A DNA stretch of 64,000 nt, from assembly GCA_964561545.1 (NCBI GenBank), contig CAZLQF010000010.1:1-64000 (forward strand), read 5' to 3'. The position numbers and the translations under genes were made by a program. Position 1 is the first letter of the stretch; each line of letters starts with the position of its first letter. Under the pieces are notes generated by a model. That model did no database searches and was not told the origin of the DNA. It saw only the letters and a list, made by a program, of their open reading frames with translations. The stretch comes from CAZLQF01 sp964561545 (GTDB lineage: Bacteria; Bacteroidota; Bacteroidia; CAILMK01; CAYYUA01). Positions 17,995 to 28,000 of the stretch are shown here, one piece after another.

Positions 17995-19389
17995 TTACTT
18001 GTTTTTAACGATTTGAGCCATCAATTCGCCTTCGGTTACCAATTTGTTGCCAACAAAAATCTGACCTCTCATAGAACAAATTCCCCTTTTAATGGGTGAT
18101 ACCAATTCCATTCTGAAAACCATTGTATCACCCGGAACCACTTTCTCTTTAAATTTAGCATTCTCTATTTTAAGAAAATAAGTAGAATAATCGGTTGGAT
18201 TATCCATTTGGCTTAAGATCATCACGCCTCCTACCTGTGCCATTGCTTCAACTTGAAGCACGCCAGGCATTACGGGGTTGTCGGGGAAATGACCATGGAA
18301 AAAGTTCTCGGTCATGGTCACATTCTTGATGCCCACGATATGGTTTTCTGAAAGCTCAGTGATCTTATCTACAAAAAGGAAAGGATGGGAATGCGGGAGG
18401 ATCTTAGAAATTTCCTGGGCGTCATAAATGGGTTCCGAGTCTGCATTGACGCCAGGGGACTGATGCTTTCTTTTAGTACGCTTCATGATCCGCTTGATCT
18501 TCTTAGCGAATTCAATATTAGCAGCATGCCCAGGTCTTGCGGCCATCACCTGGGCCTTGATGGGCATCCCTATTAATGCAAGATCCCCCACCAGATCTAA
18601 CAATTTATGCCTTGCCGGCTCATTTTGGTGTCGAAGATCAATGTTGTTTAAAATGCCTTCGCTCTTGACATTAATGTCGTTTTTATTAAATATCTTAGCC
18701 AGATGATTGAGCTCATTCTGGGAAATTTGTTTATCCACAATGACGATGGCGTTGTTAATATCACCACCTTTAATGAGGTTGTTATTGATCAGTTCTTCAA
18801 GCTCATGTAAAAAGCAAAAGGTCCGGCTGCTGGCTATTTCTCTGGTAAATTCACCTATATCTGAAATAGAGGCATGTTGACTACCCAGTACAGGAGAGTT
18901 GTAATCAACCATAACTGTGGATCGGTACCCATCCAATGGCATGGCAATCATTTCAATACTTCGATCTTGCTCTGAATAATGGATGTTGTAAGGCACTTCA
19001 AAATACTCCCGCTGTGCTTTTTGCCCTTGTAAGCCTACGCCTTGTATATAACTGATGAAAGGCTCAGCGCTACCATCTATAATTGGTGCTTCAGGGGCAT
19101 CGAGGTCAATTAAAAGATTATCAATCTCCATACCAGCCAAAGCCGCCATCACATGCTCAACTGTTGCCACTTTAACGCCATTCTTACCAAGTGTTGTGCC
19201 GCGTGAAGTATCCACCACAAGGTCTACATCAGCCTCTACGAGAGGTTGATCTTCAAGGTCGGTGCGCCTAAATTTAATGCCGTGATTTTCAGAAGCCGGA
19301 TTAAAAGTCATTTGAGCTTTTTCTCCGGTGTGTAAACCAACTCCTGAGACTGTTATAGGCTCTTTTATGGTTGTTTGCTTTAAGTTCAT
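17995..19389 (-). CDS. lpxC/fabZ: Bifunctional LpxC deacetylase / FabZ dehydratase
   Basis: A 464-residue fusion. Residues 1 to about 300 are LpxC, the zinc UDP-3-O-acyl-GlcNAc deacetylase: zinc ligands in VEHVMAALAG and HKLLDLVGDLAL, and a catalytic histidine in ARPGHAAN. Residues from about 320 are FabZ, a hydroxyacyl-ACP dehydratase: LPHSHPFLFVD and the active-site helix GHFPDNPVMPGVLQVEAMAQ. The fusion is characteristic of Bacteroidota and couples lipid A commitment to fatty acid elongation. Its ATG overlaps the lpxD stop by 4 nt (ATGA). Confidence 0.97.
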   Translation of the reverse strand: MNLKQTTIKEPITVSGVGLHTGEKAQMTFNPASENHGIKFRRTDLEDQPLVEADVDLVVDTSRGTTLGKNGVKVATVEHVMAALAGMEIDNLLIDLDAPEAPIIDGSAEPFISYIQGVGLQGQKAQREYFEVPYNIHYSEQDRSIEMIAMPLDGYRSTVMVDYNSPVLGSQHASISDIGEFTREIASSRTFCFLHELEELINNNLIKGGDINNAIVIVDKQISQNELNHLAKIFNKNDINVKSEGILNNIDLRHQNEPARHKLLDLVGDLALIGMPIKAQVMAARPGHAANIEFAKKIKRIMKRTKRKHQSPGVNADSEPIYDAQEISKILPHSHPFLFVDKITELSENHIVGIKNVTMTENFFHGHFPDNPVMPGVLQVEAMAQVGGVMILSQMDNPTDYSTYFLKIENAKFKEKVVPGDTMVFRMELVSPIKRGICSMRGQIFVGNKLVTEGELMAQIVKNK

Positions 19390-20435
19390 TTTTCGTCCAA
19401 TCTGGATTTTAATTTTTTGACTAAGACCTCAAGCTTTTTGATTCTGTCATATAGATCTGGCAACTTTTTTAACAATACACCTGATTTCTTGGCGTCCTTA
19501 ATAGGAGCAGCGGGCGCTCCAAACCATTTTTGATAGGGCTCTTTGATAGAATTGGAAACACCACTTTGAGCACCTAAATGCGTTCCATCGGCTATATAAA
19601 TATGCCCAACAATACCTACCTGACCCCCAATAACACAATTGCGCCCTATTTTGGTACTTCCTGAGATGCCAGTTTGAGATGCAATGGCCGTATTTTCTCC
19701 AATTTCTACATTATGAGCTATTTGTATTAAATTATCCAGCTTAACTCCCTGCCTTATCAATGTTGACCTTATCGTAGCACGGTCTATGGTGGTATTGGCC
19801 CCAATCTCAACATTTTCCTCTATGATCACATTGCCCGTTTGAGGCATTTTTTTGAAAGTACCGTTATTCTGAGGAGCAAATCCAAAGCCATCAGAACCAA
19901 TAACAACTCCCGAATGTATAATACATTGCTGCCCGATTTTAGTATTGTTGTAGATCCTTACGCCAGGATATATAACAGTGTTGGCCCCAATTTCACAATT
20001 TTCGCCTATAAAAGAGTTGGGGTATATTTTAACATGATCTCCAATTTGGCTATGATCATCAACATAGGTATTAGCACCCACGTAAACATCCTGGCCCAAA
20101 GTCGCGGATGTAGCCCTATAAGCATTGGCCTCAATTCCCTTCCGTTCACCTGATGGGTGGTTGAATTGATCCATTAACGAGGAAAGGGTGGAATAAACAT
20201 CTTCTACGTAAATAAGGGTAGGATTGACTTCTTTTTCTGGCTTAAAATCTTTATGTAAAAGAACGGCCGATGCCTGCGTGGTATATAGATGGGCTTGGTA
20301 TTTGGGATTGGATAAAAACGTAATAGAACCTTGGGTTGCTTCATCTATTGGAGCAAAACCCTCAATCAGCACTTCCGAATCCCCCTCTACCTTTCCATTG
20401 ATAAAATTGTTAAGTTCCTTGACCGTAATTTCCAT
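19386..20435 (-). CDS. lpxD: UDP-3-O-acylglucosamine N-acyltransferase
   Basis: A 349-residue LpxD. An N-terminal uridine-binding domain (residues 1-100) precedes a left-handed beta-helix of hexapeptide repeats (about 105-310) with the catalytic histidine in LIQIAHNVEIGE, and a C-terminal helix ending in lysine-rich heptads. It adds the second acyl chain after LpxC. It starts 25 nt after the HD-domain gene and overlaps lpxC by 4 nt. Confidence 0.97.
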   Translation of the reverse strand: MEITVKELNNFINGKVEGDSEVLIEGFAPIDEATQGSITFLSNPKYQAHLYTTQASAVLLHKDFKPEKEVNPTLIYVEDVYSTLSSLMDQFNHPSGERKGIEANAYRATSATLGQDVYVGANTYVDDHSQIGDHVKIYPNSFIGENCEIGANTVIYPGVRIYNNTKIGQQCIIHSGVVIGSDGFGFAPQNNGTFKKMPQTGNVIIEENVEIGANTTIDRATIRSTLIRQGVKLDNLIQIAHNVEIGENTAIASQTGISGSTKIGRNCVIGGQVGIVGHIYIADGTHLGAQSGVSNSIKEPYQKWFGAPAAPIKDAKKSGVLLKKLPDLYDRIKKLEVLVKKLKSRLDEK

Positions 20436-20460
20436 TAATTCACGTTTGTTGCTTTTAAAC

Positions 20461-21696
20461 CTAATTAAGGGTAATCGCCCTTGGATAGCAAATAAAATGC
20501 TTTTCTACAGGCTTGCTCAATGCAAATATATTGTATTGATCCGATGCTTTTGCGATGTCCATAACCTCATTTTCCTTCATTAAGATATTGATGTTGGAAT
20601 CCTCTTTGGGTATGTAGGCTTCATTGGAGATGGTATTTGAAAAAACAAAATAATGGGCTTCATCTTCCGGGATTTTTAGCATTTGTGAAGCCTTAACCCT
20701 GAGATTGTCAATGTATTCTTTGCTGAAAGGAATATCCGAAATTTCAGTTTTAAGCAACCTTCTGTCAACTAAGTTTTGACAAAGCGTAGCCAATGTTTGG
20801 TCTTGGTGTTGAGTCCAGCACTTGATTGAAACCATGAGGTCGTGATCATCTAAATCTGCAAAATTATCTAAAACTTTTTGATTTGTTCTAAAATCCGATT
20901 TGGTGATCTTATTGTAAAGGAAAAATTTAAATGCGGGAGTGGCAAAAAGTTCCACATCTTGCTCAGCCAATGCTTGAGCTCGTTCCAGAATTTTAAGCAG
21001 TAATTTTTCAGCTGCAACCACTGTTTTGTGGAGGTAAACTTGCCAGTACATCAACCTCCTGGATACCAAAAATTTTTCAACGGAATAAATGCCTTTATGC
21101 TCCACGCAAAGCCTATCGTTATGGACATTCATCATCTTGATGAGCCGCTCCAACCCGATCACGCCTTCCGAAACGCCTGTATAAAAGCTGTCGCGGGATA
21201 GATAATCGAGCCGGTCCACATCAAGTTGACTGGCAATTAGTTCATGTAAGAATTGATTACTCCTTGCATGATCAAAAATCTCAATGGCTTTTTCAAGTTG
21301 GTGGTTGAGGTTTTGATTAATAGATCGCATGATGATACTGGATACCTCCTCGTGATCAACAGCTTTTACAATGCTTTTCTCAAGAGCATGTGAAAATGGC
21401 CCGTGCCCAATATCATGCAATAAAATGGCAGCTTGAGCAGCTTCTTTTTCCGATTCGCTTATGTCAACACCTTTTTGCCTTAACGTGTCAATGGCATTGG
21501 TCATTAAATGAAAAGCCCCCATTGCATGATGAAAGCGGGTGTGTAAAGCTCCGGGATAAACGAGGTCGGTTAATCCTAATTGTTTGATCCTTCTCATCCT
21601 TTGAAAGTAGGGATGCTCAATTAGTTCAAGGATAAAATTCTGAGGGACACTGATAAATCCATGAACTGGATCGTTGAATATTTTTACTTTACTCAA
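20461..21696 (-). CDS. HD-domain phosphohydrolase (dGTPase-like)
   Basis: A 411-residue HD superfamily protein. The metal-binding pattern is readable: RFHHAMGAFHL (first histidine), LLHDIGHGPFSHALE (HD pair) and LDVDRLDYLSRD (distal aspartate). The opening KIFNDPVHGFISVP is typical of the YdhJ/YwfO group, relatives of dNTP triphosphohydrolases. The exact substrate is not established for this subfamily. It is the first gene of the leftward lipid A operon and is divergent from porX with 79 nt between them. Confidence 0.85.
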   Translation of the reverse strand: MSKVKIFNDPVHGFISVPQNFILELIEHPYFQRMRRIKQLGLTDLVYPGALHTRFHHAMGAFHLMTNAIDTLRQKGVDISESEKEAAQAAILLHDIGHGPFSHALEKSIVKAVDHEEVSSIIMRSINQNLNHQLEKAIEIFDHARSNQFLHELIASQLDVDRLDYLSRDSFYTGVSEGVIGLERLIKMMNVHNDRLCVEHKGIYSVEKFLVSRRLMYWQVYLHKTVVAAEKLLLKILERAQALAEQDVELFATPAFKFFLYNKITKSDFRTNQKVLDNFADLDDHDLMVSIKCWTQHQDQTLATLCQNLVDRRLLKTEISDIPFSKEYIDNLRVKASQMLKIPEDEAHYFVFSNTISNEAYIPKEDSNINILMKENEVMDIAKASDQYNIFALSKPVEKHFICYPRAITLN

Positions 21697-21775
21697 ATTT
21701 CTAAGCTTTTGTATAATATTTGCGGGTTAAGATAGTTAAATTAACAAATAGTTAAAGACTTCAAATGTACTGATT

Positions 21776-23326
21776 ATGGATAAAATTAGAATCCTCTGGG
21801 CCGATGATGAGATCGATCTTCTCAAACCTCATTTAATGTTCCTTGAAGAAAAAGGTTATGAAGTTCAAGGGGTCCAAAGCGGAGATGAGGCTTTGGATGA
21901 GATCAACAATAGCAACTTTGACCTAATATTCCTTGATGAAAACATGCCGGGTAAAACGGGACTTGATGTCTTACCGGAGATCAAAAAATCCCGACCCAAC
22001 ATTCCAGTTGTCATGATCACAAAAAGCGAAACCGAGGATTTAATGGAAGATGCCATTGGATCGCAGATCTCTGATTACCTGATTAAGCCCGTCAATCCCA
22101 ATCAAATTCTTCTTTCCATAAAAAAGCAATTGGACAACCGGAGACTGGTTAGTGAAAAAATAACTCAGTCATACCAACAAGATTTTCAGAACCTCTCAAT
22201 GCGGGTAAATGAAAAAATGAATTTTGAAGAGTGGAAAGAAGTTTATAAAAGCCTAACATATTGGGATCTGGAACTTGAAAAATCAGAAGATCCCAACATG
22301 CAGGAGATATTGGCCACCCAAAAAAGTGATGCCAATGCCAATTTTTCCAAGTTCATCATAGACCATTACCAGGATTGGCTTCATCAACCTGAAGAAGCGC
22401 CCATTATGTCCCAAAATTTGCTCAACCATAAGGTGCTACCCCACCTGGAATCCAACAAGCCTACTGTTTTATTGGTATTGGACAATTTTAGGTACGATCA
22501 GTGGAAAGCCATTGAACCCAAGTTTAATGAATTGTTCAATGTAAAAGAAGATGACCTCTATTACAGCATCTTGCCCACCGCTACCAATTATGCGAGAAAT
22601 TCCATGTTTTCTGGTCTTTTACCCCTTGATATCCAGAAACGCTTCCCGGATTGGTGGTTAAGCGATGAAGAAAAAGGTGGCAAAAACCAGCATGAGGAGG
22701 ATTTTTTGCAAGATTACTTCAGCCGTAAGCAAATGGATATTAAATTTAGTTACAACAAGATTACCAAGCATGAGAATGGAAAAGAGCTGGCTGAGAATGT
22801 TAACAACCTAATGAACAACGACCTGATCGTAGTGGTCTACAATTTTATTGACTTAATGTCCCATGTAAGAACAGAGATGGAAGTACTCAAGGAATTGGCA
22901 GAAGATGAAGCTGCTTATCGCTCCCTTACGCGCTCATGGTTTGAACACTCGCCGTTGTATGACCTCCTTAAGCAATTTTCACAAAGAGATATCAACTTTG
23001 TAGTAACTACCGATCATGGTTCGATCCGGGTAAAACATCCCTCCAAAGTAGTAGGCGATAAAAATACCACTACCAACCTAAGGTATAAACAGGGTAAAAG
23101 CTTAAACTATAACAAAAAGGATGTTTATGCAGTGAAAGAGCCTAAAGAAGCCTTTCTGCCCAAACCGCATGTAAGTTCGGCCTACATCTTTGGCAAAGAG
23201 GACTTTTATTTTGTTTACCCCAACAACTACAATTATTTTGTCAACTTTTTCAAAAACACTTTCCAGCATGGCGGTATTTCCCTTGAGGAAATGCTGGTAC
23301 CTGTAATAACGATGGAAAATAAGTGA
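21776..23326 (+). CDS. porX: PorX: response regulator with PglZ domain (T9SS regulator)
   Basis: A 516-residue protein. Residues 4-120 are a receiver domain with the acidic pair ADDE, phosphoacceptor Asp54 (LIFLDENMPG), ITKSE and LIKPVN. A helical linker (120-200) leads to a PglZ, alkaline-phosphatase-like domain with LLVLDNFRYDQW near residue 230 and the metal-binding TTDHGSIRVKHP near 410. This is the architecture of PorX, which with the kinase PorY and sigma factor SigP controls type IX secretion genes in Porphyromonas gingivalis. No PorY-like gene is adjacent; the membrane kinase at 62-63 kb is only a possible partner. tsaE follows after 1 nt. Confidence 0.93.
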   Translation: MDKIRILWADDEIDLLKPHLMFLEEKGYEVQGVQSGDEALDEINNSNFDLIFLDENMPGKTGLDVLPEIKKSRPNIPVVMITKSETEDLMEDAIGSQISDYLIKPVNPNQILLSIKKQLDNRRLVSEKITQSYQQDFQNLSMRVNEKMNFEEWKEVYKSLTYWDLELEKSEDPNMQEILATQKSDANANFSKFIIDHYQDWLHQPEEAPIMSQNLLNHKVLPHLESNKPTVLLVLDNFRYDQWKAIEPKFNELFNVKEDDLYYSILPTATNYARNSMFSGLLPLDIQKRFPDWWLSDEEKGGKNQHEEDFLQDYFSRKQMDIKFSYNKITKHENGKELAENVNNLMNNDLIVVVYNFIDLMSHVRTEMEVLKELAEDEAAYRSLTRSWFEHSPLYDLLKQFSQRDINFVVTTDHGSIRVKHPSKVVGDKNTTTNLRYKQGKSLNYNKKDVYAVKEPKEAFLPKPHVSSAYIFGKEDFYFVYPNNYNYFVNFFKNTFQHGGISLEEMLVPVITMENK

Positions 23327-23327
23327 A

Positions 23328-23744
23328 ATGGCCACCACCTGGACCGCCTATTATCTGAATGACTTAGACCAAATTGCCAAATCCCTAATCGATCAATTTC
23401 CCCAAGGAAAGTTTGCCATTTATGGGGAACTTGGGGCCGGCAAAACAGCTTTAGTTAAATCGTTTGGGAAGCTACTCAACATCGAGGAGGATATAGCAAG
23501 TCCTTCTTTCTCCATCCTTAATGAATACCAAACCCCCGTTGGCAACTTTTATCATCTCGATTTTTACCGTTTATCTACAGCAGAAGAAGTTTTTGACCTG
23601 GGTTATGAAGAATACATTCACGACCATGCATGGATTTTTATTGAATGGCCTGAGTTGATTGAGGATCTATTGCCAAAGGAATTTGTAAAAATAACAATCC
23701 AAGTGGATGAACTCAGCCAACGGCATTTTGTGGTAAACCAATAA
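23328..23744 (+). CDS. tsaE: tRNA threonylcarbamoyladenosine biosynthesis ATPase TsaE
   Basis: A 138-residue P-loop protein: Walker A GELGAGKTALVKSF, the switch segment ASPSFSILNEY and YHLDFYRL. TsaE works with TsaB and TsaD to make t6A37 in tRNAs that read ANN codons. It lies 1 nt after porX, so the two are almost surely cotranscribed, and alanine dehydrogenase follows 34 nt later. Confidence 0.95.
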   Translation: MATTWTAYYLNDLDQIAKSLIDQFPQGKFAIYGELGAGKTALVKSFGKLLNIEEDIASPSFSILNEYQTPVGNFYHLDFYRLSTAEEVFDLGYEEYIHDHAWIFIEWPELIEDLLPKEFVKITIQVDELSQRHFVVNQ

Positions 23745-23778
23745 AAATTCGTAATTTTTGCTTTAATAAAAAGGAAAC

Positions 23779-25005
23779 ATGGCGGAAAAACAGCAATCTG
23801 AATTTTATCAACTGGCAAAAGAAGCCGTAACCTACCCCCAAGAATCTCCGGCTAAAGTTAAGAAAGGTAGCAACCCTTTGAGCATTGGTGTACCTAAAGA
23901 ATCTTCATACCAGGAAAATCGCATTGGGTTAACCCCAGAGGCAGTTAGCCTTTTGGTTGCAAATGGCCACGAAGTGACCATTGAAACCGGTGCCGGGGAA
24001 GAAGCCAAATTCACCGACCATGAATTCAGTGATGTAGGAGCCATGATTGCTTATGAACGCCAAAAGGTGTTTAAATGCGATATCGTTATAAAGGTAGCAT
24101 TTCCCACAGATGAAGAAATCAACCTCATGGACATGGGGCAAACCCTCATTTCAGCCCTCCATGTACCTATGCTCAAAGAATCCCAGATACGTAACCTGAT
24201 TAAAAAAAAGGTTACTGCCATCTGCTTTGAATTCCTTAAGGACGAATACAACCATTTTCCGGTTATCCAGTCGATGAGTGAGATAGCTGGAAGCGCAGCC
24301 ATCCTGATCGGTGCTGAATACCTTACCAATTTTACGCATGGCAAAGGAGTGATGCTTGGTGGCATTTCGGGCGTACCACCATCAGATGTTTTAATACTTG
24401 GTGCTGGAACAGTTGGGCAAAATGCTGCACGTGCTGCCATTGGATTAGGTGCTGAAGTTAAAGTTTTTGATAAATCCTTGTTTAAGCTTCGCAGGCTTAA
24501 AGATTCCTTGGCTACAAACGTATATACCTCCATTACCCATCCCGATAATGTGCAACATGCGTTAAAAAGTGCTGATGTTGCCATCGGTGCTATCCGTACA
24601 GAAAAAGGAAGAACACCCTGTCTTGTTAGCCAGGAAATGGTGAGCAACATGAAACCAGGATCGGTTGTGGTGGATGTTAGCATTGACCAGGGTGGATGCT
24701 TTGAAACATCGGAAATAACCACCCATACCGATCCAATCTACATCAATCACGATGTGATCCATTATTGTGTTCCCAACATCCCTTCTCGTGTAGCCCGAAC
24801 CGCTTCTAAAGCCTTGAGCAACATTTTTGCCTCGATCCTAATAGATATTGGTGAACTCGGGGGTATTCAGAATTACCTCTGGGAGAAAGAGGGTGTAAGG
24901 CATGGCGTTTACATCTATAAAGGCAACCTTACTTACCAATTCTTAGGGGAACGGTTTAATATTTCTACCAAGGAAATTGACCTTTTGATTGCTGCTCATA
25001 TTTAG
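23779..25005 (+). CDS. ald: Alanine dehydrogenase
   Basis: A 408-residue NAD-dependent dehydrogenase of the alanine dehydrogenase / transhydrogenase-alpha family. It shows GVPKE...ENRIGLTP (substrate arginine), the SALHVP histidine, SMSEIAGSAA, the Rossmann loop GAGTVGQNAAR and DVSIDQGGCFETS. The first about 33 residues are an extension relative to the 370-residue classical enzymes. It interconverts alanine with pyruvate and ammonia. It ends convergently with the PAS kinase gene, 83 nt apart. Confidence 0.9.
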   Translation: MAEKQQSEFYQLAKEAVTYPQESPAKVKKGSNPLSIGVPKESSYQENRIGLTPEAVSLLVANGHEVTIETGAGEEAKFTDHEFSDVGAMIAYERQKVFKCDIVIKVAFPTDEEINLMDMGQTLISALHVPMLKESQIRNLIKKKVTAICFEFLKDEYNHFPVIQSMSEIAGSAAILIGAEYLTNFTHGKGVMLGGISGVPPSDVLILGAGTVGQNAARAAIGLGAEVKVFDKSLFKLRRLKDSLATNVYTSITHPDNVQHALKSADVAIGAIRTEKGRTPCLVSQEMVSNMKPGSVVVDVSIDQGGCFETSEITTHTDPIYINHDVIHYCVPNIPSRVARTASKALSNIFASILIDIGELGGIQNYLWEKEGVRHGVYIYKGNLTYQFLGERFNISTKEIDLLIAAHI

Positions 25006-25088
25006 CGTAAAGCCGAAAATCAAGTTTCAATTAGTCAATTAGATCCACTATCAGGAAACCGTGACCTTTAAGCTCTGCCCTAATGAAA

Positions 25089-28000
25089 TTACGCTTCTTC
25101 TGATTCATTGTAAAAATCCTTCAAATATAAATAGAAAGTGGTACCCTGATCGACTTGGCTATCAATTTCAACTTTGCCACCCAATGACTCCACTTGGGAT
25201 TTAATAAGGTAAAGCCCCATTCCCTTACCGGATTTGTTTAAATGGAATCGCTTGTAAAGATTGAATACTTGATCCTTATGTTGTTTAAGGTCTATGCCCA
25301 ATCCATTGTCGGTTACGGTGAGGCAAACATAACCATTGGATCTTACAGTTTCGAACATAATGTGGGGTTGCCGCTTGGGGGAGCGGTATTTGATAGCATT
25401 GGAAAGGAGGTTGTGCATAATGCTTTCCATGAAAGACTTTAGGTAGTAAATCTCAGGAGCCTTTGAGAAATCCGCTTTTACAATGGCATTGGTCTCATTA
25501 AGCTGGTTTTCAGAATAATCCTTCGCTTTGTTAAAGAGTTTTTCAAACTCAATCTTTTCTTTAGGCTGGCTAACTTCTTTTTTCTTCGCGACAATATCAA
25601 CGAGATCGTTCAGCGTCTCATTAAGTTGATCCACCGATTTGGTAATTTTGTTGAAAACAAATTTGTTATTTTCATTTTTTAATTCTGAAGTGTCAAAGAA
25701 TTCTAAAAGACTCTCAAGATTGACTACCGGTGCCCTAAGATTATGCGAAGTAACATAAGCAAATTGTTCGAGTTCTGCATTGGACCGCAGCAGTTCATTG
25801 GAATGCTTTTTCAGGTCTTCTTCAGCTTGCTTCCTTTCGGAGATGTCCACATAAATACCAAAAATGCTAATGGTTTTACCTTCCAAAAAAACCGGAACGC
25901 CATATATGAGGACCGGAATTAAGTTGCCGGCTTGATCCACACGTACCGACTCTACATGACGAGTTTTTCCATCCATCGTATTCTTAGAAATTGCTGTTGC
26001 CTCTTCTTGGTACTCTTCCGGCACAATGAGGTTATTGATTTTATTCCCTTCAACCTCTCTTTTATCATATTTAAAGATCTCGCAAAAGCCCTCATTGCAA
26101 GATTGAACGTTATATTCCTCATCCAACCTAACGATGCCTACCGGTGCATTTTGGAACAACTGCCGGAACAAGGCCTCATTTAGCTTAAGGGATTCATACA
26201 TTTGTTTTTGCTCTGTGGTATCTTCAACCACGCCTAAAACTTGCGTTACATTGCCTTCTTCATCACGACTAAACACGATATCCTTATTAAGCAACCATAC
26301 CCAATGACCATTTTTATGTTTAATTCTATATTCCAGCGTATTGACCTCATTATCTGCCAATTGCAAATTTTCCCGGTGATGCTGCTTGATGGCATCAATG
26401 TCATCCGGATGGCAAATGGACCTTAAGTTCTGTTCAATTGTTTTTATTTCTTCCTCGTTGTAACCCAAGTTGTCAATGATCCTCCTATTGTAATAGATCA
26501 TTTGCTCCTGGCGGTAGTCATAAATATGGATGGTACTGGGCGATTGTTCGGTAACGCTTTCTATGAATTTTCGTTGCTCAATAAGTTCGAATTCAACGTT
26601 CTTTTTTTCAGTAACATCCAACACTGAACTTAGCACTTGCTTGATCGACCCATTTTCATCCCTTTTAAAAGGGGTATCCTGTACCATCATCCATTTCCAA
26701 TTGCCCCATTTGGTCTTCATTCTGAATTCTACTTCATTCACCTCTCCATCCTTGAGCGTCTGATTTTTTTGACTGGCTTGGTAGACCTTTTCTAAATCAT
26801 CAGGATGAAATAAATCCGCTATGCCATTCTCCATCTGGTCAATCTCCTCCCTGCTGTACCCAAGGCCGTTTTCTAAACGCTGGCTTACATAAACAAATTG
26901 ATTCAATTGATAATCGTAAACATGGATTAGATTGGGAGAACTGGTAACCACTTTTTCAATAAAGTATTGGTTTTCCTTTAATTGTTGTTCCGTCTTTTTA
27001 CGCTCGTCTATATCCTGAATTGTTCCCATTATCTGGATTACATTGCCGTTTTCATCTCTTTTAAAAGGCGTATCAGAACTTAAGAACCATTTATATTGCC
27101 CATCCTTGGTTTTGGCCCTGAACTCTACATGGTTAACCTCGCCATCCTTTAGCTTCAGATTGGTTTCATAATTCTCTTTAACTAAGGAAGCATCTTCAGG
27201 GTGAAGTAAATCCCCAACAAGGTTTTCAAACTTGTTAATTTGGTCGATGGTATAACCTATCAGGTCTTTTACGCGATCATTGCTGTAGACATATTTCATT
27301 TCATTGTAGTCGGTTACCGTTATTGCATTCGGAGAATTTCTGGTAATTTCTTCAATGAAATGTTGCTTTTCGATGAGGTCCTCTTGAGCCTTTTTCCTTT
27401 CAGTAATATCAAGGATTGTTCCTATAATGGCAGGTTTGCCGTGATAGGTAATCCTGGAACCAAACAATTCAGCATGCCTTAGCTCCCCCTGTTTGGTATA
27501 AAAACGGAATTCATAATGCTCTCCTTCAGAAACCCCACTTTCCCGAGCATTGATCTTTTCTTGCATTTTTTGTTGATCTTCGGGATGCGCAATTTCAAAT
27601 GGGCTCTTTCCTTTGATTTCATCAAGCGGATAGCCAGTAATTTCTGCAACTTTGGGATTGGCATATTGCATTTGCCCTTCCTGATACATATAAACCCCGA
27701 CAAGGGATTGCTCAGTAAAGGTGCGGAAAGTTTCCTCTGATTCTCTTAAGCGCTCAATGGCCAGCCTTTTTTCAGTAACATCCTGTAAACTTCCACCAAC
27801 TTTATAAAAATGATTGCCTTCATAAAATGGCTTACCGATGGCTCTTACCCAGAGCATTTGCCCTTGAGCATTCCAAAATTTAAGTTCTAAGTCAAAAGAT
27901 TTGCCATGGGTTACTAAATCATCATAAGCTTTCCGAATGAGGGGCTGATGATGAGGATCATAGAAGGAAATGGCTTTTTCTTGGGTGATCTCCTCATTCA

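Noticed and set aside
24051..24722. 223-codon minus-strand frame opposite alanine dehydrogenase
   Set aside because: Antisense shadow of a clear enzyme gene; Pro/Ser-rich with no motif.
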